Below are positions 7,697-12,226 of a DNA stretch of 14,988 bases, piece by piece (position 1 is the stretch's first letter; each line of letters starts with the position of its first letter). The notes beneath the pieces were generated by a model. It saw nothing but the letters and a program-made list of their open reading frames with translations. It was not told where the DNA came from and did not search any database. Source of the stretch: Collinsella sp. (GTDB lineage: Bacteria; Actinomycetota; Coriobacteriia; Coriobacteriales; Coriobacteriaceae); NCBI GenBank assembly GCA_031296755.1, contig JAUMMZ010000036.1, positions 1-14,988 of the forward strand, given 5' to 3'. Both the position numbers and the translations under genes were made by a program.

Positions 7697-9004
7697 ATGG
7701 CCAAGAGCAGGTACGCCGATGCCACCAAGGCCGCTCGCAGGGCCGCGATGTCTGCCCACAAAGTCACGGCTGCGGCGAATGCTGGCAGCGCCGACGCGTC
7801 CGCGCAGCCGTCTGCCGGTGCTGCCACCGAGCCCGCCCGCGATGCCCGTCGCGACGAGCTGACGCATGTGGACGCCAAAGGCGAGGTACGCATGGTCGAC
7901 GTGTCCGACAAGGCCGAGACCCATCGCATCGCCATCGCCGAGGGCACCATCCTCATGCACCCCGAGACGCAGGCCATGGTGCTGCAGGATCGCGCAAAAA
8001 AGGGCGACGTGCTTGCCTGCGCGCGCGTGGCGGGCATCATGGCCATCAAGCGCACGAGCGACATCATTCCCATGTGCCATCCGCTGCTCATTACCAAGAG
8101 CAAGTGCGACATTACGCCCATCGCTCCGGCGGGGATGCTTGTCGATGACATGCCCGAGGGCTGGGCGCCGGCGCGCGCGGACGGGCAGGTTGGCTTTCAC
8201 GTGCTGGTCACGGCGGGCGTGACGGGCAAGACCGGCATTGAGATGGAGGCGTTGACCGGCGCGAGTGCCGCGTGCCTGACCATCTACGACATGTGCAAGG
8301 CCGTCGATCGCGGCATGGAGATCGTTGACGTGCGCCTGCTGCACAAGGAGGGTGGCCGCTCGGGCGTGTGGGATCGTGCCGAACGCCAGGCCGCTGCTGT
8401 TGAGGCCGTGGCCGTTGACGGTGCCGCGCCCGCAAGCGCACCCGTCGCCGTCGCGCCCGCAGTTCCGGCCCCGGCCGTCCCCGCGATCGCGTTTATCGGC
8501 TACCAAAACTCGGGCAAGACCACGCTCGTCGAGAAGGTCATTGCCGAGCTCACCCGCCGCGGCCTGCGCGTGGGCTCGCTCAAGCATCACGGGCATCACG
8601 GCTTTGATATCGACGTGCCCGCTAAGGATACCTGGCGCCATCATCAGGCCGGTTCCAAGCACGTGGGACTCATCTGCGCCACGCGCTGGGCGGAGTACGC
8701 CGACACGCGCGAGGAGGACGAGATGCCCGCGCGCGAGCTGCTGTCGCGCTACAACGATGTCGACGTGGTGATCATCGAGGGCTACAAGACTGAGGGCTTC
8801 GACAACATCGTGGTCGCGCGCTCCGGTGTCGACCGTCTGCGCGGCAAGAGCTCGCTCGACCTGGTCGACGGTCACACGCTGGCCCTTGCCTGCAACGAAG
8901 CCCTGGCACGCCAGGCCTTCGACGCCGGCTTTGCGACCCGAGCCATCAACATCAACGACGCCCGAGCCATCTGCGACCTCATCCAAGACCACCTTCAGGC
9001 TTGA
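7697..9004 (+). CDS. moaC-mobB: MoaC-MobB fusion: cyclic pyranopterin monophosphate synthase plus MGD adaptor GTPase
   Basis: A 435-residue two-domain protein. Residues about 54-228 are MoaC, which rearranges MoaA's product to cyclic pyranopterin monophosphate. Visible are IPMCHPL with H128, EMEALTGAS (E182) and YDMCK (D198, K201), matching the catalytic His, Asp and Lys of E. coli MoaC, then KEGGRSG. Relative to E. coli there is an N-terminal Ala-rich extension of about 53 residues and an insert of about 20 residues (APAGMLVDDMPEGWAPARAD). An Ala/Pro/Val linker (about 230-262) leads to MobB, the GTP-binding adaptor of molybdopterin-guanine dinucleotide synthesis. That domain shows Walker A GYQNSGKT (268-275), LKHHGHHGFDID, and VVIIEGYK. 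The start ATG 7697 has GGAGG at 7684-7688, inside the end of moaA. The frame extends to 7652, but that has no SD and overlaps moaA. Confidence 0.93.
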   Translation: MAKSRYADATKAARRAAMSAHKVTAAANAGSADASAQPSAGAATEPARDARRDELTHVDAKGEVRMVDVSDKAETHRIAIAEGTILMHPETQAMVLQDRAKKGDVLACARVAGIMAIKRTSDIIPMCHPLLITKSKCDITPIAPAGMLVDDMPEGWAPARADGQVGFHVLVTAGVTGKTGIEMEALTGASAACLTIYDMCKAVDRGMEIVDVRLLHKEGGRSGVWDRAERQAAAVEAVAVDGAAPASAPVAVAPAVPAPAVPAIAFIGYQNSGKTTLVEKVIAELTRRGLRVGSLKHHGHHGFDIDVPAKDTWRHHQAGSKHVGLICATRWAEYADTREEDEMPARELLSRYNDVDVVIIEGYKTEGFDNIVVARSGVDRLRGKSSLDLVDGHTLALACNEALARQAFDAGFATRAININDARAICDLIQDHLQA

Positions 9005-9010
9005 CGCTGC

Positions 9011-9110
9011 GCCGGCCCCAAGCACCCCATCTCGTCCCTCAAGCCGTCGCTCGCGTACCAAAGTACGCGTCGCTCCTCTTTCGGGGCGACCTGGGGCACT
9101 TGGAACCGGC
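9011..9110. repeat. 100-bp imperfect palindrome downstream of moaC-mobB
   Basis: Two 48-base arms (9011-9058 and 9063-9110) around the loop CAAA pair without gaps at 32 of 48 positions by hand count. The outer block (GCCGG..CCAAG..CCCC) and the inner seven bases (CGCGTAC/GTACGCG) are strongest. It begins seven bases after the stop codon. It could be an mRNA 3'-end structure or a decayed palindromic element. Confidence 0.5.
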
Positions 9111-9123
9111 TCGCTGCGCTGCC

Positions 9124-9153
9124 ATAACCCGCCAAAAAGACAGGGTTATTTTG
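9124..9153 (+). terminator. Candidate intrinsic terminator of the moa/mob operon
   Basis: ATAACCC (9124-9130) pairs with GGGTTAT (9143-9149) around a 12-base loop and is followed by TTTTG. The stem is short and the loop large, so strength is uncertain. Confidence 0.45.
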
Positions 9154-9180
9154 TCAGGTTTTATCTGGGCAAACGTCATT

Positions 9181-9219
9181 TCCACCACAAAGGGGCCAAG
9201 CACCTTTGTGGTGGATTTT
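9181..9219 (+). repeat. Hairpin repeat family B, copy 1 (terminator-like)
   Basis: CCACCACAAAGG (9182-9193) pairs perfectly with CCTTTGTGGTGG (9203-9214) around a nine-base loop, then ATTTTGCTTT. It shares arms, loop pattern and downstream TTTTGCTTT with copy 2. It probably acts as a terminator ahead of the MFS unit. Confidence 0.8.
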
Positions 9220-9246
9220 GCTTTAGTAGATGTGTGGGACATGCCT

Positions 9247-9252
9247 TACAAT
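9247..9252 (+). promoter_or_regulatory. Candidate -10 box for the MFS gene
   Basis: TACAAT (5 of 6) is present, but a -35 at normal distance is poor. If used, it gives a leader of about 130 bases. A TTGACA at 9333-9338 has no matching -10. Confidence 0.3.
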
Positions 9253-9311
9253 CTACCAAGTAGTTCATGACGGGCGAAAAACGGAGAGAAGGGGCTAGAT
9301 GCGTCCTTAAT

Positions 9312-9377
9312 GTTTCATGCGGATAGATTGATTTGACAGACGGTGGCGAATGCCCGCCGTCCGCATTCGTATGAAAC
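9312..9377 (+). promoter_or_regulatory. Structured leader abutting the ribosome binding site of the MFS gene
   Basis: GTTTCATGCGGAT (9312-9324) pairs over 13 contiguous positions with ATTCGTATGAAAC (9365-9377), including two G.U pairs that only RNA would form. Inside is a second hairpin, GACGG.GGC gaat GCC..CCGTC (9339-9361). The outer helix ends one base before the SD AAGGAG (9378-9383). This suggests control of translation by RNA folding, as in a riboswitch or attenuator. I do not recognise a known class. Confidence 0.5.
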
Positions 9378-9388
9378 AAGGAGTCTCC

Positions 9389-10675
9389 ATGCTCGCCTCT
9401 CTTTTCTCAAAGCCTCAACCTTCGCTGTCCGTGCAGGCCAAACGCCTGGTGGCGATGCGCTTTCTCATCTACACCGGTTTTCAGACCAGCTACTTTATCG
9501 GCGTTATCGGAACGCTCACCTATGCAGACGGTGCCTCGGTCGTGGCGACATCGCTGGCCGTCCTTTTTATGAACGTATTCGTGATCTTGGGATCCTTTGC
9601 GGGTGGAGCGGCGCTCGACGCTTGGGGCCCGCGCCGTCATTTCTTGCTGAGCATCGTGGGCACGCTGGCAACCGGCGCGGCAATCATCGCCTTTGGCAGC
9701 GCGACCGGCATCGTCCTGCTCGGCGCGGTGCTGCTGGGCTTCGTGATGGGGTTCGCCCAGCCCATCGCCACATCCTATCCAGCCTACCTCACCGACGACC
9801 CCGCCGAGCTCAAAGACATCAACTCCGCCATCGCCATGTTTTCAAACGTGAGTATCATCGTTGGCCCCACACTGGGCGGCTTTGTCGCGGCGGCTGCGTC
9901 GTCGCGCGCGGTGTTCGTGCTTATGATGCTCTTTACCGCGTTGGCGCTCATTGCCGGCTGGGGCTTTAGACCGCAAGCAGGTCGCGTCGCCGCGCGCGAA
10001 AGTACTCCCGCGGACAGCGGTACAACGGCAATCACTGCCAGCCAAAGCTCCAACCCCAGCACGTTCGCCCGCGTCACCTTCGCGACAAGCATCAAGACAG
10101 TCTTCACCAACAGTATCCTCGCCTTGCTGTTCTGCATTATTTTCCTTTCAAACTTTGGCTACGGCGCCTTCGATCCGCTGGAGTCGTTCTTCTACCGTGA
10201 TATTCTGCATGTCGGTGTCGAGTGGATGGGCTGGCTCTCGTCGGCCAGCGGTGTGGGCGCGGTGCTGGGCGCCGTGGTCGCGCTCCGCTTGCCGCCGCAC
10301 CTGGTCAACCTTAAAACCCTGCTCGTGGCGCTCATGTCCGTGGGCCTGGGAAGTTTGCTCTATGTGGGAACGCCGTACGTGGGTGTAGCCCTCGTCGGCC
10401 AGATTGTCCTGGGCGTGGCGTGGGGCGTCGTCAACCCGCTCCACAACACTATCGTGCAAACGACGGCCCCGCTCGAGCAGCTCGGTCGCGTCAACTCGGT
10501 CATGGGCTTTGGCAATATGTTTGCCGGCGTGGCGCCGCTGGCGATTGCCCCGTGGCTGGCGGCGACATTTGGCGTGCAGCAGACGCTCATCGGGGCGGGC
10601 ATGGTCGTGACGGCGGTTCCCGCGGCGTTGCTGCTATTTGGTCGTTGGCATTTTGATCGTGCCGCAAAGCAGTAA
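9389..10675 (+). CDS. Major facilitator superfamily transporter
   Basis: A 428-residue inner-membrane protein with about twelve hydrophobic segments in two halves. They are separated by a hydrophilic linker (about residues 196-232, rich in Ser, Thr and Ala) before the segment starting TVFTNSILALLFCIIF. The loop after TM2 reads GGAALDAWGPRRH, the MFS motif A pattern (G-x3-D-x2-G-x-R). The order and length fit drug or metabolite exporters of the DHA1-like type, but no residue shows the substrate. The start ATG 9389 has AAGGAG (9378-9383) five bases upstream. The frame extends to 9350, but ATG 9371 and the earlier start lack an SD and fall within the folded leader. It forms a single-gene unit, with family B copy 1 upstream and family A copy 3 beginning five bases after the stop. 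Confidence 0.88.
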   Translation: MLASLFSKPQPSLSVQAKRLVAMRFLIYTGFQTSYFIGVIGTLTYADGASVVATSLAVLFMNVFVILGSFAGGAALDAWGPRRHFLLSIVGTLATGAAIIAFGSATGIVLLGAVLLGFVMGFAQPIATSYPAYLTDDPAELKDINSAIAMFSNVSIIVGPTLGGFVAAAASSRAVFVLMMLFTALALIAGWGFRPQAGRVAARESTPADSGTTAITASQSSNPSTFARVTFATSIKTVFTNSILALLFCIIFLSNFGYGAFDPLESFFYRDILHVGVEWMGWLSSASGVGAVLGAVVALRLPPHLVNLKTLLVALMSVGLGSLLYVGTPYVGVALVGQIVLGVAWGVVNPLHNTIVQTTAPLEQLGRVNSVMGFGNMFAGVAPLAIAPWLAATFGVQQTLIGAGMVVTAVPAALLLFGRWHFDRAAKQ

Positions 10676-10679
10676 AAAC

Positions 10680-10736
10680 CATCACAACATTCGATGAAAA
10701 TCACGATTTTGCCGAAAAACGTCGAATGTTGTGATG
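10680..10736 (-). repeat. Palindromic repeat family A, copy 3 (inverted)
   Basis: CATCACAACATTCGATG (10680-10696) and CGTCGAATGTTGTGATG (10720-10736) flank a loop. Reverse-complemented, the loop reads TTTTTCGGCAAAATCGTGATTTT, aligning with copies 1 and 2. The copy is therefore reversed, and its T-run (on the minus strand, 10678-10674) points the wrong way to terminate the MFS gene. Confidence 0.85.
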
Positions 10737-10772
10737 CTTTGCGTCTCGGGCCAGGCCACCCTTCGGGTTCGG

Positions 10773-10810
10773 CCACCACAAAGGGGGCAGGCACCTTTGT
10801 GGTGGTTTTT
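10773..10810 (+). repeat. Hairpin repeat family B, copy 2 (terminator)
   Basis: CCACCACAAAGG (10773-10784) pairs with CCTTTGTGGTGG (10794-10805) around GGGCAGGCA, followed by five Ts (10806-10810). This is a good intrinsic terminator for the MFS gene. TTTTTGCTTTGACA follows, so the downstream promoter's -35 box touches the repeat. Confidence 0.85.
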
Positions 10811-10813
10811 GCT

Positions 10814-10844
10814 TTGACAGGCCGCGCCTGTGCCTTGGTATACC
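10814..10844 (+). promoter_or_regulatory. Candidate promoter of the HAD gene
   Basis: A perfect -35 TTGACA (10814-10819) and -10 TATACC (10839-10844, 4 of 6) are separated by 19 bases, longer than optimal. It lies about 55 bases before the ATG. The -10 is part of the small palindrome GGTATACC. Confidence 0.45.
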
Positions 10845-10899
10845 ATGTACGCCGTTCACGAATACACCCCACACCGCCGCACAACCCAGAAAGGCTCCC

Positions 10900-11721
10900 A
10901 TGGACACCACCTTCAGCCACATCAAAGCCGTGTTCTGCGATATCGACGGCACGCTGCTCACGAGCCAGCACACGGTGTCCCCGCGCACCGTGGCGGCGAT
11001 CCGCGCCCTGCGCGAGCGCGGCGTGCTGTTTGGCCTGTGCACCGGGCGCGACGCCCATGCGACCGAGGCCATGTACGAGCTCTGGGGCATCGAAGGCCTG
11101 GTGGACGTGCTCGTGGGCTGCGGTGGCGCCGAGGTCATCGACCGCGCGCATGACATCAACGAGCTGAGCTATCCGCTGCCGGGCGAGACCATCGCGCGCA
11201 TCTGCAAGCACATGGCGGACCTTCCGGCAACGCCCGTCTGCCCCCGAGACGGCGTGTTCTACGTGCCCGAGAGCAACGCGTGCGTCGAGCACCTGTCGCG
11301 CGTCGACGGCGTGCCCTACCAGGTGGTCGATTTTGCCGAGTTTTTGCGCGAGCCGCAGCCCAAGGTGATGTTTACCATGGCGCCCGAGGTGATGCCGCGG
11401 GTGATTGAGCGGTCGTCGACGTTTGCCGATGACACTGTTAAGGCGGCGGCTCTGCAAACCACGCAGCGGCTCTACGAGTTCATGGATCCGCGCGTGTCCA
11501 AGACGCGCGGCCTTGTGCGCGTGGCGGAGCTCAACGACATGGAGCTCCAGAACATCTGCGTGTTTGGCGATGCGGACAACGACACCTGCATGGTGGCCGA
11601 CGCCGGCGTGGGCGTAGCCATGGCAAATGGCAGCGACGCCACCCGTGCCGCCGCCGACTTTGTAACCGCGAGCAACGACAAAGACGGCATCGCGATCTTT
11701 ATCGAGGAACATCTGCTGTAG
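10900..11721 (+). CDS. Cof-type HAD-IIB family hydrolase (sugar/nucleotide phosphatase-like)
   Basis: A 273-residue cytoplasmic phosphatase of the haloacid dehalogenase superfamily, Cof/YidA subgroup. Motif I is D14-I-D16-G-T (nucleophile and acid/base Asp). Motif II is the Thr of LCTGRD (near residue 48). The motif III lysine is K201 (SKTRG). Motif IV is GDADND (223-228), binding Mg2+. The segment between motifs II and III (about 80-190) is the type IIB cap that sets substrate choice; family members act on sugar phosphates, pyridoxal phosphate or nucleotides, and the true substrate is unknown. The start ATG 10900 has AAAGG about six bases upstream. It is a single gene between family B copies 2 and 3. 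Confidence 0.92.
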   Translation: MDTTFSHIKAVFCDIDGTLLTSQHTVSPRTVAAIRALRERGVLFGLCTGRDAHATEAMYELWGIEGLVDVLVGCGGAEVIDRAHDINELSYPLPGETIARICKHMADLPATPVCPRDGVFYVPESNACVEHLSRVDGVPYQVVDFAEFLREPQPKVMFTMAPEVMPRVIERSSTFADDTVKAAALQTTQRLYEFMDPRVSKTRGLVRVAELNDMELQNICVFGDADNDTCMVADAGVGVAMANGSDATRAAADFVTASNDKDGIAIFIEEHLL

Positions 11722-11734
11722 CGCCGGGGGAGAA

Positions 11735-11767
11735 CCACCACAAAGGGAGCAGGTACCTTTGTGGTGG
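11735..11767. repeat. Hairpin repeat family B, copy 3
   Basis: CCACCACAAAGG (11735-11746) and CCTTTGTGGTGG (11756-11767) surround GAGCAGGTA. It starts 13 bases after the HAD stop codon. No T-run follows on either strand, so it may stabilise the mRNA 3' end or be only a repeat copy. Confidence 0.8.
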
Positions 11768-11915
11768 CCTCAGACGATTTGGGTGAATTGATACCGAAAA
11801 TCTGCGCGAAAATTCAAATAACGTTGTCTGAACATCATGCTTCTAACCACCGATGAATTAAAAATATTCCCATCAATTTTGTAGTCTATTCCTTCCGGTT
11901 AATGATCTACCGTTC

Positions 11916-11934
11916 ACGGTCGATTTTCGACCGT
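11916..11934. promoter_or_regulatory. Perfect dyad, possible operator
   Basis: ACGGTCGA and TCGACCGT form an 8-bp inverted repeat around TTT. ACCGTTC occurs directly repeated at its two sides. It lies about 190 bases upstream of the surface gene promoter. A regulator site or an old terminator hairpin are both possible. Confidence 0.35.
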
Positions 11935-12107
11935 TCGCAGGATGCATGCTCTTGAGCAAAATGTTGTGCAAATAAATAAAATGCTATTAAAAAACTGATA
12001 ACTGGCTTAATTACCAGCAGAAATAGATATTTCATAGCGAATAAACGAAGGTAAATCCGAGCAAATGTCAAGAGAATTGAGAATTCGCTACAAAACTATC
12101 GGTATTT

Positions 12108-12137
12108 TTGCTTAGATGTTCAAACAATCGTTACAAT
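12108..12137 (+). promoter_or_regulatory. Candidate promoter of the surface protein gene
   Basis: TTGCTT (12108-12113), an 18-base spacer and TACAAT (12132-12137, 5 of 6). A start near 12144 gives a leader of about 80 bases. Confidence 0.45.
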
Positions 12138-12151
12138 ATGTACCATAAGCG

Positions 12152-12172
12152 TGCGCAATTACAGATTGCGCA
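12152..12172. promoter_or_regulatory. Perfect 8-bp dyad just downstream of the surface gene promoter
   Basis: TGCGCAAT and ATTGCGCA surround TACAG. It would lie at the 5' end of the transcript, either as a stabilising hairpin or, as DNA, as a repressor site overlapping the initial transcribed region. Confidence 0.4.
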
Positions 12173-12226
12173 GATACGTTTGATAGTGAAAGAGCAAGAT
12201 CGCGGTCTCTTGGGGAGGAGACATCG

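Larger units (their letters stand above)
11768..12226. other. AT-rich non-coding region upstream of the surface protein gene
   Basis: About 460 bases without a convincing gene, clearly richer in A and T than the preceding genes. It holds two perfect dyads (11916-11934 and 12152-12172), a promoter (12108-12137) and the SD of the surface protein gene (GGGGAGGAG, 12212-12220). The 11770-11900 and 11935-12100 stretches show nothing I can name. Confidence 0.6.

Noticed and set aside
7670..9061. 463-residue minus-strand reading frame
   Set aside because: It is antisense to moaC-mobB, whose motifs are clear. The long frame is a by-product of GC-rich third positions, and its His/Arg/Gly-rich translation matches no family.
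9333..9338. TTGACA as -35 of the MFS gene
   Set aside because: The sequence 16-19 bases downstream is GC-rich with no -10, and the hexamer lies inside the folded leader.
10360..11712. 450-residue minus-strand frame across the MFS/HAD junction
   Set aside because: It runs through two repeats and a promoter and is antisense to two well-supported genes.
5197..11767. CRISPR-like array from repeated CATCACAACATTCGA and CCACCACAAAGG units
   Set aside because: Only three dispersed copies of each exist, with no regular spacers and no cas genes; each is a hairpin element.
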